DNA of 64,000 nt from an uncultured Prevotellaceae bacterium. GTDB lineage: Bacteria; Bacteroidota; Bacteroidia; Bacteroidales; Muribaculaceae. Shown here piece after piece: positions 17,576 to 27,035 of this stretch (positions are counted from its first letter, which is position 1; each line of letters starts with the position of its first letter). The translations under genes and the position numbers were made by a program. The stretch is taken from the NCBI GenBank assembly GCA_900318865.1, contig ONMF01000008.1, positions 24,195 to 88,194 on the forward strand. The letters run 5' to 3'. Under the pieces are notes generated by a model. The model had not been told where the DNA came from and ran no database searches. It was given only the letters and a program-made list of their open reading frames with translations.

Positions 17576-19215
17576 AACAAATGAGATACATTCTGCCGCT
17601 GCTGGCCGTCATGGCGACCCTTGCTGCGGCTGCCCAGCGGGGCATGCCCAAGTCCCTGCAAAAACTGATGAATGCCGAGTACGCCATCAGCACATTCTAC
17701 GTCGACACACTCAACGACGAGCGCCTCGTGGAAGATGCCATCAAGGGCATGGTCGAGCAACTCGACCCGCACTCGGCCTATACCGACGCCAAGGAGACGA
17801 GCGACCTCGAGGAACCGTTGCAGGGCGAGTTCAGCGGCATCGGCATCCAGTTCAACATGAAGCAAGACACGCTCTATGTGATTCAGACGATAGCAGGCGG
17901 GCCCAGTGAGCGCGTGGGCATCCTGGCGGGCGACCGCATCGTCACCGTGAACGACTCGGTCATCGCCGGCGTTCACATGAAGAACACCGACATCATGAAG
18001 CGCCTGCGCGGCAAGAAAGGGACCAAGGTGACCGTGCAAGTGAAGCGCGGCACAAAGCCCGAGCTCATCACATTCCGCATCACACGCGATAAAATTCCGC
18101 TCTACAGCGTCGACGCGGCCTATATGCTCGACGAGCGCACCGGATATGTGCGTATCTCGCGCTTCGGAGCCAAAACCTACGATGAGATGATGACTGCACT
18201 CAACGACCTCACCAAGCAAGGCATGACGCAGCTGGTGATGGACTTGAGCGATAACGGCGGCGGATACCTGAACGCCGCCATCGAGATGTGCAACGAATTT
18301 CTGTCGCACGGCCAGCTCATTGTCTACACCGAGGGGACCAACTCGCCCCGCAACGAAGCATCGGCCATCGGCAACGGGCGCTATCGCGACTTGCCCATGG
18401 TGGTGATTGTCAACCAGTACTCGGCGTCGGCAAGTGAAATCTTCAGCGGCGCCATGCAGGACTGGGACCGTGCCGTGGTGGTGGGACGGCGCACATTCGG
18501 CAAGGGATTGGTGCAAAGGCCGTTCAAGTTCGAGGACGGGTCGATGCTGCGCCTGACGGTGGCACGCTACTATACCCCCACCGGCCGCTGCATCCAGAAG
18601 CCCTATACGCGCGGCAACAAGAAGCGCTATGAGCAGGATTTGGCCGACCGTGCCCGTGAAGGCGAATACTATAACCTCGACAGCATCCAGTTCAACGACT
18701 CGCTGCGCTTCATCACTTTGAACAACCGCAGGCCCGTTTATGGCGGGGGAGGCATCATGCCCGACATCTTTGTGCCGGTCGACACCACCCAGTATACCAC
18801 CTACTATCGCGACATGGTGGCAAAGGGTATCGTCAACCAGTTTGTCATCGACTATGTGGACCGCCACCGGGCACAGCTCAAGCAGCAGTATGCCACCGTG
18901 GCCGACTTCGACCATGGCTTTGACTTCACTCCGGCCGACATGAAGGATTTTATTGCCGCCGGAGAGCGCGACAGCGTGCATTACGATGAGCAAAAGTTCC
19001 GCACCAGCGAGCCGCTGCTGCGCATCATGATGAAAGGTCTGGTGGCCCGCGATGTGTATGCCGACAAGAGCGCCTACAACATCGTGGTGAACCACCGCAA
19101 CCCCGACCTGAAAATGGCCCTCGACATCATCAACGACCCCACGCGTTACCGCTCGCTGCTCGAGCATGGCAATCCCCTCTACGAGGAACTGCGCGCCAGG
19201 GGGCAGAAGAAATAA
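17572..19215 (+). CDS. S41 family C-terminal processing peptidase
   Basis: A periplasmic protease of 547 residues with a signal peptide (residues 1-22, ending AAAAQ). A PDZ domain is seen around residues 86-172 (SGIGIQF..., GDRIVTVND). The S41 core follows with the catalytic Ser 286 in SASASEIFSGA and the catalytic Lys 311 in FGKGLVQ. The 25-residue Ser-Lys distance is the same as in known Prc/CtpA enzymes. The last 190 residues form a helical extension common in Bacteroidetes members. I start at 17572, where the ATG overlaps the coaD stop. Family members trim the C-termini of envelope proteins. The gene ends 4 bases before the convergent MATE gene. Confidence 0.93.
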   Translation: MKQMRYILPLLAVMATLAAAAQRGMPKSLQKLMNAEYAISTFYVDTLNDERLVEDAIKGMVEQLDPHSAYTDAKETSDLEEPLQGEFSGIGIQFNMKQDTLYVIQTIAGGPSERVGILAGDRIVTVNDSVIAGVHMKNTDIMKRLRGKKGTKVTVQVKRGTKPELITFRITRDKIPLYSVDAAYMLDERTGYVRISRFGAKTYDEMMTALNDLTKQGMTQLVMDLSDNGGGYLNAAIEMCNEFLSHGQLIVYTEGTNSPRNEASAIGNGRYRDLPMVVIVNQYSASASEIFSGAMQDWDRAVVVGRRTFGKGLVQRPFKFEDGSMLRLTVARYYTPTGRCIQKPYTRGNKKRYEQDLADRAREGEYYNLDSIQFNDSLRFITLNNRRPVYGGGGIMPDIFVPVDTTQYTTYYRDMVAKGIVNQFVIDYVDRHRAQLKQQYATVADFDHGFDFTPADMKDFIAAGERDSVHYDEQKFRTSEPLLRIMMKGLVARDVYADKSAYNIVVNHRNPDLKMALDIINDPTRYRSLLEHGNPLYEELRARGQKK

Positions 19216-19219
19216 AGGG

Positions 19220-20575
19220 TCACGACCCGGAAGGATGCTTGAACTCGGGCATGGAGCGCCACATCACCACGGCGGCCACCACGGCTGCCAGCGTGTCGCT
19301 TGCCGGCAGGGCGGCCCACACGCCGTTCAAGCCCCAAAACAGCGGAAACACCAGGATGAGCGGGAGCAAGAACAGCAGCTGGCGCGACAGCGATAGGAAG
19401 ATGCTGATGCGCACCCGCCCGATGCACTGGAAAAAATTGCCGGTCACGGCCTGGAACCCGATGAGCGGAAACACCAGCATGTTAATCATGATGCCGTCGG
19501 CACCCAGCTTGATGAGAGTGGGGTCGGTGGTGAAAATGCGGGCCATCTGCTGCGGAACGAGCAACGCCAGCAGCCAGCCGGCGGTCATCACCACAGTGGC
19601 CCAGAAGATGGACAGATAAAGGCAACGCAACATTCGGTCGAACTTGCGTGCCCCGAAATTATAGCCTGCGATGGGTTGCATGCCCTGGTTGATGCCCAGC
19701 ACAAACATGAAGAACAGCATCCCGATGGCATTGGCGATGGAATAGGCACCCACGGCCATGTCGCCGCCATAGCGCAGGAACTGCTTGTTCATGAAGATGA
19801 CGATGATGCAGGCTGCCGCGTTCATCAAGAAAGGGGAGATGCCGATGCCGATGATGTTGCGCACCAGCATGCTTTTCAGCCGATAGATGCCGCTGCGCAG
19901 ATGCAGCAGTTCGCGCTTGTTGCTCAATATCCACATCTGCCAGCACAGCGCCAGCGATTGAGAGGTGATGGTGGCCAAGGCCGCCCCGCGGATGCCCCAG
20001 TGAAACCACCACACAAAGGCGATGACCAGCGCCACGTTGCACCCCACGGTGAACAGCGTGGCGTACATGGCCTGCCGCGGCTTGCCGCTGGCGCGCAGCA
20101 CGGCATTCATGCCGAAGTACATGTGTGTCACCACATTGCCCAGCAAAATCACCTGCATGAACTCGCGGGCATAGGGCAGGGTGACCTCGCTGGCACCGAA
20201 AAAGAGCAGGATGGGGTCGAGAAACACCATGCACACCGCCATGAAGAGGACGCCCACTATCAGGTTGAGCGTCACGGTGTTGCCCAGCAGGAGTTCGGCG
20301 GTTTTGTAATCGCGCTGGCCCAGTTTCACACTGATGCAGGTGGAAGCACCCACTCCCACGGCTGCACCGAAGGCTCCACTCAGGTTCATGAACGGAAACG
20401 TGATGCCCAGGCCCGCGATGGCGTCGGCGCCCACCACCTGCCCGATGAAAGCGCGGTCGATGATGTTGTAGAGCGACGACGCGGTCATGGCAACAATGGC
20501 CGGCAGGGCGTACTGCGCCAGCAGTCCGCCCACGGGTTTGGTGCCCAGTTCCAATGCTTTTTGCTTGTTATCCAT
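19220..20575 (-). CDS. MATE family multidrug efflux transporter (MepA-like)
   Basis: A membrane protein of 451 residues with twelve hydrophobic segments in two halves, as in the MATE family, which exports drugs or metabolites by Na+ or H+ antiport. Typical features are PAIVAMTASSLYNIIDRAFIG at the first helix pair (cited from residue 25), the INQGMQPIAGYNFGA loop that starts the second half, and an RASGKPRQAM turn. It resembles the MepA/NorM subgroup. I start at 20575 (DNKQKALELG), 23 bases after a TAATTTTG box on the minus strand (20606-20599). The longer frame to 20761 overlaps the dihydrouridine synthase gene and is not credible. Confidence 0.92.
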   Translation of the reverse strand: MDNKQKALELGTKPVGGLLAQYALPAIVAMTASSLYNIIDRAFIGQVVGADAIAGLGITFPFMNLSGAFGAAVGVGASTCISVKLGQRDYKTAELLLGNTVTLNLIVGVLFMAVCMVFLDPILLFFGASEVTLPYAREFMQVILLGNVVTHMYFGMNAVLRASGKPRQAMYATLFTVGCNVALVIAFVWWFHWGIRGAALATITSQSLALCWQMWILSNKRELLHLRSGIYRLKSMLVRNIIGIGISPFLMNAAACIIVIFMNKQFLRYGGDMAVGAYSIANAIGMLFFMFVLGINQGMQPIAGYNFGARKFDRMLRCLYLSIFWATVVMTAGWLLALLVPQQMARIFTTDPTLIKLGADGIMINMLVFPLIGFQAVTGNFFQCIGRVRISIFLSLSRQLLFLLPLILVFPLFWGLNGVWAALPASDTLAAVVAAVVMWRSMPEFKHPSGS

Positions 20576-20660
20576 GACGATGGGTTGAAACGACTCTGCA
20601 AAATTACAACAAAAATTGTAGAAATGCTGCAGCGGTCGTGCTTTTTCGTGCCGTAAGCAC

Positions 20661-21587
20661 TCATTTGTGAAAGGCGGCCTCGATGGCCGCATCGGCCGCG
20701 GCAAGGTAGGTGGGCAGCGATGTGGCCTTCTTGATGGCTTTGCGCGCGCGGGCCGGTGCATCGGGCAGAAAAAGCTGCCACAACGCCTTCAGGTGGCTCA
20801 GCACCTGATGGTCGCCACCGGTCAAGTGCGAGCGGTAGCCGGCCACCAGCATGTTGTGAAAGGCACGGTGGTGCTCGGCCGTGGCCCGTTCGGGCCGCAG
20901 CAGGGCGGGGTGGGCCACCAGTGCGCGCCCCACCATGGCGCCGGCCAGTGAGGGATAATGCTTGCGCAGGTCGTCGATTTGCTCAGGGTGTGTGATGTCA
21001 CCGTTATACAGCACCGGCCAGCGTGATGTGGCCAGTATTTGCTCGAATTGGGTCATGTTCACCTCGCCGCCGTATTGCTGACGGCCGATGCGGGGATGAA
21101 CCACCACGCGCACCGGTTCCAGCGCGTCGAGCAGTGGCAGGATGGCTTGCCACTGCGTGTCGTCGTCCCATCCCAGGCGCATCTTCACCGAGAATCTGAC
21201 GTGGCCTGCGGCGGCCAGCGCGCTCACCAGTTCACCCACCCGCTCGGGATGTGCCAACATGCCCGACCCCTTGCCGTGCAGTGCGATGGGTGGGAACGGA
21301 CATCCCAGGTTCAGGTCGATGTGGCGGTAACCCATGCCGGTGAGTTCGCGCACCATCATCAAGGCCTCGGCGGGTTCGCAGGCCAGAATTTGCGGCACCA
21401 CGGGCACATCGCGGTTTGCCTCCGGAGCCGCGTCGGCCAGGTCGCGCCGGCGCACCGTGCCGCGCTCCACACGGATGAAAGGTGTGGTGTAATCATCCAC
21501 CCCGCCCATCACGGCATGATGCGCCCGGCGCCACAGGTGAGTGGTGAATCCTTGCAGTGGCGCTGTCGATATAATGAATCGTTCCAT
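20661..21587 (-). CDS. tRNA-dihydrouridine synthase
   Basis: A flavin-dependent enzyme of 308 residues that reduces uridine to dihydrouridine in tRNA D-loops. It has the TIM-barrel start TAPLQGFT, the catalytic Cys 96 in DLNLGCPFP, KMRLGW in the middle, VHPRIGRQQY (the substrate loop with an HxR pair) and YNGDI / GAMVGRALVAHP at the FMN phosphate. I start at 21587 (ERFIISTAPLQG), which leaves a promoter on this strand upstream. It lies 85 bases before the MATE gene in the same direction and is divergent from the acyl-CoA ligase gene. Confidence 0.93.
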   Translation of the reverse strand: MERFIISTAPLQGFTTHLWRRAHHAVMGGVDDYTTPFIRVERGTVRRRDLADAAPEANRDVPVVPQILACEPAEALMMVRELTGMGYRHIDLNLGCPFPPIALHGKGSGMLAHPERVGELVSALAAAGHVRFSVKMRLGWDDDTQWQAILPLLDALEPVRVVVHPRIGRQQYGGEVNMTQFEQILATSRWPVLYNGDITHPEQIDDLRKHYPSLAGAMVGRALVAHPALLRPERATAEHHRAFHNMLVAGYRSHLTGGDHQVLSHLKALWQLFLPDAPARARKAIKKATSLPTYLAAADAAIEAAFHK

Positions 21588-21610
21588 GGCTCGAATGGCA
21601 TATTTCGCCG

Positions 21611-21634
21611 CAAAAATAGCAAATTTCTGCCAAA
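21611..21634 (-). promoter_or_regulatory. Putative promoter of the dihydrouridine synthase gene
   Basis: Minus strand: TATTTTTG (21618-21611) matches TAnnTTTG and lies 23 bases before the start codon. TTTG (21634-21631) stands 12 bases upstream of it. It overlaps the divergent promoter region of the acyl-CoA ligase gene. Confidence 0.4.
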
Positions 21635-21641
21635 AAAGTCG

Positions 21642-21649
21642 TAAATTTG
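21642..21649 (+). promoter_or_regulatory. Putative -7 box of the acyl-CoA ligase gene
   Basis: TAAATTTG on the plus strand, 26 bases before the ATG at 21676. TCTG lies 12 bases upstream (21626-21629), a one-base mismatch to the TTTG seen at that distance in other genes of this window. There is no clear -33 TTTG. Confidence 0.4.
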
Positions 21650-21675
21650 CATTTTGTAGATAAATTGCAAGAGCT

Positions 21676-23502
21676 ATGAACAAATTTGTTGAGTTGATAC
21701 CGAACCAGGCAGCCCGATACGGCGACCGCGAGGCATTGCGTTTTCGTGACTATGAGACCCAGGTGTGGTCGTCAATTACCTGGCAGGGCATGCAGGAGCT
21801 TGTGGACCGCGTGGCACTGGCGTTGCTGGCTTGTGGTGTCGAGGAGCAAGGACGTATCAGTGTGTTCACCCAGAACTGCCCCGAAATTCTGATTACCCAC
21901 TTCGGTGCATTCTATAACCGGGCCATTCCGGTGCCCATCTATGCCACCAGCAGCAAGGATGAGGCCGCCTACATCGTGAACGATGCGGCGGTGACCGTGC
22001 TCTTTGCTGGCGACCAGCGGCAGTACGACATTGCGCGGCAGCTTGTGCACGAGTGTCCCTCGCTCAAGCAGGTGGTGACCCTGAACCCTGAGGTGCGCCA
22101 TGCGCCCGATGACCACAGCACGCTCACATGGAAGCAGTTTCTGGGCCTGGCTGATGGCGCCGGCCCCGAGCAGATGGCCGTCGTGGAGCAGCGCCGCCAG
22201 GCAGGTGCCGACACCGACATCATGTACCTCATCTACACATCGGGCACGACCGGAGTGCCCAAGGGTGTGATGCTCACTCACAGCAATTTCAACGCCGCCA
22301 TGTGGGCTCATGGAGAGCGCATCGCAGTGGACGACGCCACCGACGTGTCGCTGTCGTTCTTGCCGTTCAGCCACATCTTTGAGCTGGGATGGACCATGTT
22401 CTGCCTCACCAAGGGCGTGCGAGTGGCTATTAACTACAATCCCAAGGAAATCCAGAAAGCCGTGCGCGAGGTGCGCCCCAGCTGCATGTGCAGCGTGCCA
22501 CGCTTCTGGGAGAAGGTCTATACCGCCGTCACCGACAACCTGGCGGCTGCCAAGCCCGTGGTGCGCATGCTCTTCAAGCGTGCCATCGCAGTGGGACGCA
22601 CGCGCAACATGAAGTATGTGCGCGCCGGACGCAAGGTGCCTGCCATCATCGAGAAGCAATACCAATATTTCGACAAGAAAGTGTTCAACCGTCTGCGCAG
22701 CGCCATCGGCTTGGAGAACGGCCGCTTTTTCCCCACAGCCGGCGCCATGCTCAGCGACAATATCACCGAGTTTCTGCACTCGGTGGGCATCAACATCGTG
22801 ATTGGCTACGGATTGAGCGAGACCAACGCATCGGTGTGTTTCTACGAGACAACCGGCTGGACGCTGGGCACCATCGGATACCCCATTCCCGGCGTAGAGG
22901 TGAAAATCGGCGAACAAAACGAAATTCTGGTCAAAGGCCCCACCGTGATGAAAGGTTATTACAACAAGCCCGACGAAACGGCCGCCGTCCTCGAGCCCGA
23001 CGGCTGGTTCCACACCGGCGATTGCGGCGAAATCAACGAGCGTGGCGAGCTCATCATGACCGAGCGTCTTAAAGACCTGTATAAAACCAGCAACGGCAAG
23101 TACATCGCGCCGCAAGTGCTCGAGACCATGCTCGGCCAGGACAAATTCATCGAGCAGGTGGCCATCATAGGCGACGGGCGTAAGTACGTCTCGGCACTCA
23201 TCGTGCCCGACTTCAACGAGCTCAAGGCCTATGCGCAGAAGAAGAAAATTGAATTCCACTCGGTGGAGGAACTGGTCAACAACCCCACAGTGCATCGCAT
23301 GATAGAGGAGCGCATCGAGGGCTATCAGAAAGACATGGCCAGCTATGAGCAAATCAAGCGCTTCGTGTTGCTGCCCAGGCCTTTCACCATGGAGAACGGC
23401 GAGTTGACCAACACTCTGAAAATCCGCCGTGCGGTCATCAACAAGCGCTATGCCGTGCTCATCGACGCACTCTACGCCGCCGACTACCGCAAAAAGAAAT
23501 AA
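21676..23502 (+). CDS. AMP-binding long-chain fatty acid--CoA ligase
   Basis: An adenylate-forming enzyme of 608 residues that joins fatty acids to coenzyme A through an acyl-AMP. The phosphate loop YTSGTTGVPKGVML is at about residues 191-204, and the core motif GYGLSETNASV around residue 376. The hinge region with DGWFHTGDCGEINERGEL is followed by LKDLYKTSNGKYIAP, where the family's conserved Lys/Gly stretch sits. The length of about 600 fits the long-chain class rather than acetyl-CoA synthetase. It is probably attached to the inner membrane, feeding exogenous fatty acids into lipid synthesis. prfB follows after 17 bases. Confidence 0.9.
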   Translation: MNKFVELIPNQAARYGDREALRFRDYETQVWSSITWQGMQELVDRVALALLACGVEEQGRISVFTQNCPEILITHFGAFYNRAIPVPIYATSSKDEAAYIVNDAAVTVLFAGDQRQYDIARQLVHECPSLKQVVTLNPEVRHAPDDHSTLTWKQFLGLADGAGPEQMAVVEQRRQAGADTDIMYLIYTSGTTGVPKGVMLTHSNFNAAMWAHGERIAVDDATDVSLSFLPFSHIFELGWTMFCLTKGVRVAINYNPKEIQKAVREVRPSCMCSVPRFWEKVYTAVTDNLAAAKPVVRMLFKRAIAVGRTRNMKYVRAGRKVPAIIEKQYQYFDKKVFNRLRSAIGLENGRFFPTAGAMLSDNITEFLHSVGINIVIGYGLSETNASVCFYETTGWTLGTIGYPIPGVEVKIGEQNEILVKGPTVMKGYYNKPDETAAVLEPDGWFHTGDCGEINERGELIMTERLKDLYKTSNGKYIAPQVLETMLGQDKFIEQVAIIGDGRKYVSALIVPDFNELKAYAQKKKIEFHSVEELVNNPTVHRMIEERIEGYQKDMASYEQIKRFVLLPRPFTMENGELTNTLKIRRAVINKRYAVLIDALYAADYRKKK

Positions 23503-23519
23503 TTTCCAGTCAACAATCA

Positions 23520-24629
23520 ATGATAACGCAAGATCAACTGAAAGAATTACAAGAGCGCAGTGCGGCGTTGAGCCGCTACCTGGACGTCGAGGGCAAGAAA
23601 ATCGAGGTCGAGGAGGAAGAACTGCGCACCCATGTGCCCGACTTCTGGGCCGACCAGAAGGCAGCCGAGGCACAAATGAAGAAAATCAAGCAACTGCGGT
23701 TCTGGATTAACAGTTGCAGCGAACTCGACCAGGCTGTGGAAGAAGTGGCCACAGGCTTCGACTTTGTGAAAGAAGGCCTCATCGACGAGGCCGAGCTCGA
23801 CGGGCTCTATGCCACCGCGCTCGACAAGGTGGAGCGGCTGGAGCTGCGCAACATGCTGCGCCAGGATGAGGACAAGATGGACGCCATCTTGAAAATCAAC
23901 TCCGGCGCCGGCGGCACCGAGAGCCAAGACTGGGCGCAGATGCTCATGCGCATGTATCTGCGCTGGTGCGAGCGTCATGGCTACAAAACGGCCATCGAGC
24001 ATCTGGTGGACGGCGACGAGGCCGGCATCAAGAGTGTGACCATCGGCATCGAGGGCGATTTCGCCTACGGCTACCTCAAGAGCGAGAACGGCGTTCACCG
24101 CCTGGTGCGCGTGTCGCCCTATAACGCCCAGGGCAAGCGCATGACGTCGTTTGCATCGGTGTTTGTCACGCCGCTGGTCGACGACACCATCGAGATTGTT
24201 CTCGACCCTGCCCGCATCTCGTGGGACACCTTCCGAAGCAGCGGTGCCGGCGGCCAGAACGTGAACAAGGTGGAGAGCGGTGTGCGCGTGCGCTACCAGT
24301 TCAAGGACCCCTATACCGGCGAGGAAGAGGAAATTCTGGTGGAGAACACCGAGACACGCGACCAGCCCAAGAACCGTGAGAACGCTCTGCGCAACCTCAA
24401 GTCGATACTCTATAACAAGGAATTGCAGCACCGCAAGGAAGAGCAACGCAAAATCGAGGATTCGAAGAAAAAAATAGAGTGGGGCAGCCAGATACGCAGC
24501 TATGTGTTCGACGACCGCCGTGTCAAGGACCACCGCACCGGGTACCAGACCAGCGATGTGGGCGGTGTGATGGACGGCGACATCGACGACTTCATCAAGG
24601 CTTATCTCATGGAGTTTGCCGGCGAGTGA
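23520..24629 (+). CDS. prfB: Peptide chain release factor 2, without programmed frameshift
   Basis: Terminates translation at UGA and UAA codons. 369 residues with the GGQ motif at residues 244-246 (SGAGGQNVNK), which triggers peptidyl-tRNA hydrolysis, and the RF2-type recognition loop seen as RVSPYNAQGKRMTSF (SPY in place of the classic SPF). The end is WGSQIRSYVFDDRRVKDHRTG. In many bacteria prfB is interrupted by an in-frame UGA that is bypassed by a +1 frameshift just after a YL pair near residue 25. Here the same place (SRYLDVE) reads CTG GAC straight through, so the autoregulatory frameshift is absent. It lies 17 bases after the acyl-CoA ligase gene. Confidence 0.96.
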   Translation: MITQDQLKELQERSAALSRYLDVEGKKIEVEEEELRTHVPDFWADQKAAEAQMKKIKQLRFWINSCSELDQAVEEVATGFDFVKEGLIDEAELDGLYATALDKVERLELRNMLRQDEDKMDAILKINSGAGGTESQDWAQMLMRMYLRWCERHGYKTAIEHLVDGDEAGIKSVTIGIEGDFAYGYLKSENGVHRLVRVSPYNAQGKRMTSFASVFVTPLVDDTIEIVLDPARISWDTFRSSGAGGQNVNKVESGVRVRYQFKDPYTGEEEEILVENTETRDQPKNRENALRNLKSILYNKELQHRKEEQRKIEDSKKKIEWGSQIRSYVFDDRRVKDHRTGYQTSDVGGVMDGDIDDFIKAYLMEFAGE

Positions 24630-24681
24630 GCGTTGGCGAAAGGCGTTTTAAACACTAATTGAAAAAATAAATCATTGCAAT

Positions 24682-25692
24682 ATGAGAGTAGCAATAGTTG
24701 GCGCCAGCGGCGCCGTGGGGCAAGAATTCATGCGCGTGCTCGACGAGCAGAATTTTCCGGTCGACGACTTGGTCCTGTTCGGCTCCAAGCGCAGCGCAGG
24801 GCGCATCTTCACCTTCCGTGGCGAGGACTATGTGGTGAAGTTGCTTCAGCACAACGATGACTTCAAGGACATCGATGTGGCGTTTGTTTCGGCAGGGGCC
24901 AAAACTGCCATTGAGTTTGCTCCCACCATCACCAAGCACGGCTGCACCATGATTGACAACAGCAGTGCCTTCCGCATGGACCCCGACGTGCCTCTTGTGG
25001 TGCCCGAGGTCAATGGTGACGACGCCCTCAATGCGCCGCGACACATCATTGCCAACCCCAATTGCACCACCATCATCCTGGTGGTGGCGCTGAAACCGCT
25101 CGACCGCATCTCGCACATCAAGAATGTGCAGGTGGCCACCTATCAGGCCGCCAGTGGCGCTGGGCTTGAGGCTATGGACGAGCTGGCGCTGCAACAGGCT
25201 GAAATAGCCCACGGCAAACTCGACACCACGGTGAAGCACTTCCAGCATCAACTTGCCTACAACGTGATTCCGCACATTGATGTGTTCGGCGATGCCGACT
25301 ACACCCGCGAGGAGGCCAAGATGTATCACGAGACGAGGAAAATCATGCACAGCGACATCCGGGTGAGTGCCACCTGCGTGCGTGTGCCGGTGATGCGTGC
25401 GCACAGCGAGGCCGTGTGGATTGAGTGCGAGCAGCCCATCACGCCCGACGAGGCACGTGCCGCCTTCCATCTGGCTCCGGGCCTTGTGGTGATGGATGAG
25501 CCGCGGGCCAACGTGTATCCCATGCCCATCTTGTGCACCAGCAGCGACCCGGTTTATGTGGGGCGCATTCGTGAGGACTTCAGCAGCGACAACGGCCTCA
25601 CCTTCTGGCTCGTGGGCGACCAAATCAAGAAAGGTGCCGCCCTGAACGCCGTGCAAATAGCCCAATACATCATTGCCCACCGCCCCCGGTGA
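24682..25692 (+). CDS. asd: Aspartate-semialdehyde dehydrogenase
   Basis: Reduces aspartyl phosphate to aspartate semialdehyde with NADPH, a branch-point step for lysine, diaminopimelate, threonine and methionine synthesis. 336 residues. It shows the nucleotide-binding [10 protein letters not shown] (residues 8-17), the catalytic Cys 128 in NPNCTT, the QAASGAG segment, and the substrate-binding [15 protein letters not shown] with the catalytic His. All expected residues are present. It starts 52 bases after prfB and converges with the GlmU-like gene. Confidence 0.97.
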   Translation: MRVAIVGASGAVGQEFMRVLDEQNFPVDDLVLFGSKRSAGRIFTFRGEDYVVKLLQHNDDFKDIDVAFVSAGAKTAIEFAPTITKHGCTMIDNSSAFRMDPDVPLVVPEVNGDDALNAPRHIIANPNCTTIILVVALKPLDRISHIKNVQVATYQAASGAGLEAMDELALQQAEIAHGKLDTTVKHFQHQLAYNVIPHIDVFGDADYTREEAKMYHETRKIMHSDIRVSATCVRVPVMRAHSEAVWIECEQPITPDEARAAFHLAPGLVVMDEPRANVYPMPILCTSSDPVYVGRIREDFSSDNGLTFWLVGDQIKKGAALNAVQIAQYIIAHRPR

Positions 25693-25726
25693 TACATCGG
25701 GAGCCGAGGTAAACGACGACAATATT

Positions 25727-25763
25727 CATCAGCGGCCACTACTACTTGTAGCGGTCGCTGATG
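25727..25763. terminator. Possible bidirectional hairpin between asd and the GlmU-like gene
   Basis: A 13-base stem with G-U wobbles (25727-25739 with 25751-25763). It overlaps the 3' end of the GlmU-like gene and is the only hairpin between the two convergent genes. There is no good T-run on either side, so it is a weak terminator at best. Confidence 0.35.
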
Positions 25764-26935
25764 TTGTAGATGGCCGTGAAGATGTCGCGGTCGGCATCGG
25801 TCAGCGTGATGCCTCGGCGTGCCATGACGCGCTGTGCGGTGTCGAAGAAGGCTTTCAGGGGCACGTCCTTGAACCCCGCTTCGGCGCTTCCTTCCTGGAA
25901 GGAAGCCACAAAGTTGCGCGGGAATCCGGCTCCGTGGATATTCACTCCCACGCCGAGCACCGTGGCAGTGTTAATCATGCAGTTTACGCCGGTTTTGCTG
26001 TGGTCGCCCATGAAGAGCCCGCAGAATTGGAGCCCTGTGCGCTCAAATCGCCGTGTGGCGTAGTTCCACAGCTTGATCTCGCTGTAATCATTTTTCAGGT
26101 TGCTGGCGGTGGTACCTCCGCCGATGTTGCACCACTCGCCGATGACGGCATCGCCCAGAAATCCGTCGTGTGCCTTGTTGCTGTAGCCGATGAAAATGGT
26201 GTTTTCCACCTCGCCGCCCACTTTGCTCCATGGGCCCAGGGTTGTGCCGCCATAGATTTTGGCACCCATCTTCACCTGGGCATTCGGGCAGGCGGCAAAC
26301 GGGCCTCGGATGCACGCCCCCTCCATCACCTGCACATTGTGGCCGATGTAGACCGGTCCCTCCTTGACATTGAGCGTTGCCCCCTCGACGACTGCGCCCG
26401 GCTCGAGAAAGATGCGCTCGGCCGACCCGATGACGGTGTTGCTGGCCGGCAATGCTTCCGACTGGCGGCCGGCTGTGAGTTCGCTGAAATCTTGTGCCAT
26501 GACGGCCGCATTGTTCTCGAAGAGGTCGTAGAGGTGATGCAGCGCCAGCGTTGTCTCGTCGGCATGCAGGATGTGCTCGAAATGCCGGCTGTCGAAGTCG
26601 GCCGCGCGTCCGTTGAAGGCGATGAGCTCGCCACTGGCCGTCATCAGCGCCTCGCCGGCGTTGAGCTGTGCCACTTGCCGTGCCAGGTGGCGTGTGGGGA
26701 CCACATGGCCTGCCACCATGAGATTGGAGCTGCGCCGTGCCTTGATGGGAAATTTCCCCTTCAGGTAGGGCACGGTGAGGTAGCTGTAGGTGGCGTCGGT
26801 GCCCAGCAGGGTCCTCCATTTCTGCTCGATGGTGGTGATTCCCAGCCGCAGGCATGCGGTGGGGCGGGTGTAGGTGAGAGGCAGCAGGCTGCGCCTGATG
26901 TCGGTGTCGTCGAAGAAGATGATATTGGATTTCAT
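25742..26935 (-). CDS. GlmU-like sugar nucleotidyltransferase / acyltransferase-fold protein
   Basis: A protein of 397 residues. The N half starts NIIFFDDTDIRRSLLPLTYTRP, the signature of the GlmU-like N-terminal domain (NTP_transf_4) common in Bacteroidetes. The C half (about residues 160-370) is a left-handed beta-helix of hexapeptide repeats (for example GPVYIGHNVQVMEGACIRG and TGVNCMINTATVLGVGVNIH). The classic GlmU nucleotide loop with a GxGTRM motif is not visible. It may therefore make or transfer a sugar nucleotide different from UDP-GlcNAc, or have only the acyltransferase part active. It is convergent with asd and divergent from rfbC, sharing a compact promoter region. Confidence 0.75.
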   Translation of the reverse strand: MKSNIIFFDDTDIRRSLLPLTYTRPTACLRLGITTIEQKWRTLLGTDATYSYLTVPYLKGKFPIKARRSSNLMVAGHVVPTRHLARQVAQLNAGEALMTASGELIAFNGRAADFDSRHFEHILHADETTLALHHLYDLFENNAAVMAQDFSELTAGRQSEALPASNTVIGSAERIFLEPGAVVEGATLNVKEGPVYIGHNVQVMEGACIRGPFAACPNAQVKMGAKIYGGTTLGPWSKVGGEVENTIFIGYSNKAHDGFLGDAVIGEWCNIGGGTTASNLKNDYSEIKLWNYATRRFERTGLQFCGLFMGDHSKTGVNCMINTATVLGVGVNIHGAGFPRNFVASFQEGSAEAGFKDVPLKAFFDTAQRVMARRGITLTDADRDIFTAIYNISDRYK

Positions 26936-26969
26936 AAAAATTTACACCTTATTATATATTATAGCACGG

Positions 26970-26993
26970 CAAATTTAGTCATTTCTTGCCAAA
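26970..26993 (-). promoter_or_regulatory. Putative promoter of the GlmU-like gene
   Basis: Minus strand: TAAATTTG (26977-26970), 34 bases before the start codon, with TTTG (26993-26990) 12 bases upstream. It lies back to back with the rfbC promoter box at 27000-27007. Confidence 0.45.
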
Positions 26994-26999
26994 TTGTTG

Positions 27000-27007
27000 T
27001 AACTTTG
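27000..27007 (+). promoter_or_regulatory. Putative -7 box of rfbC
   Basis: TAACTTTG, 28 bases before the ATG at 27036. CTTG lies 11 bases upstream (26985-26988). No TTTG is found at 19-21 bases. Confidence 0.45.
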
Positions 27008-27035
27008 CACGCAAAATCATAAACCGACATCGTAC

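Noticed and set aside
17491..19167. 558-residue open frame antisense to the S41 protease gene
   Set aside because: Shadow frame; the sense strand has the full catalytic set and a signal peptide.
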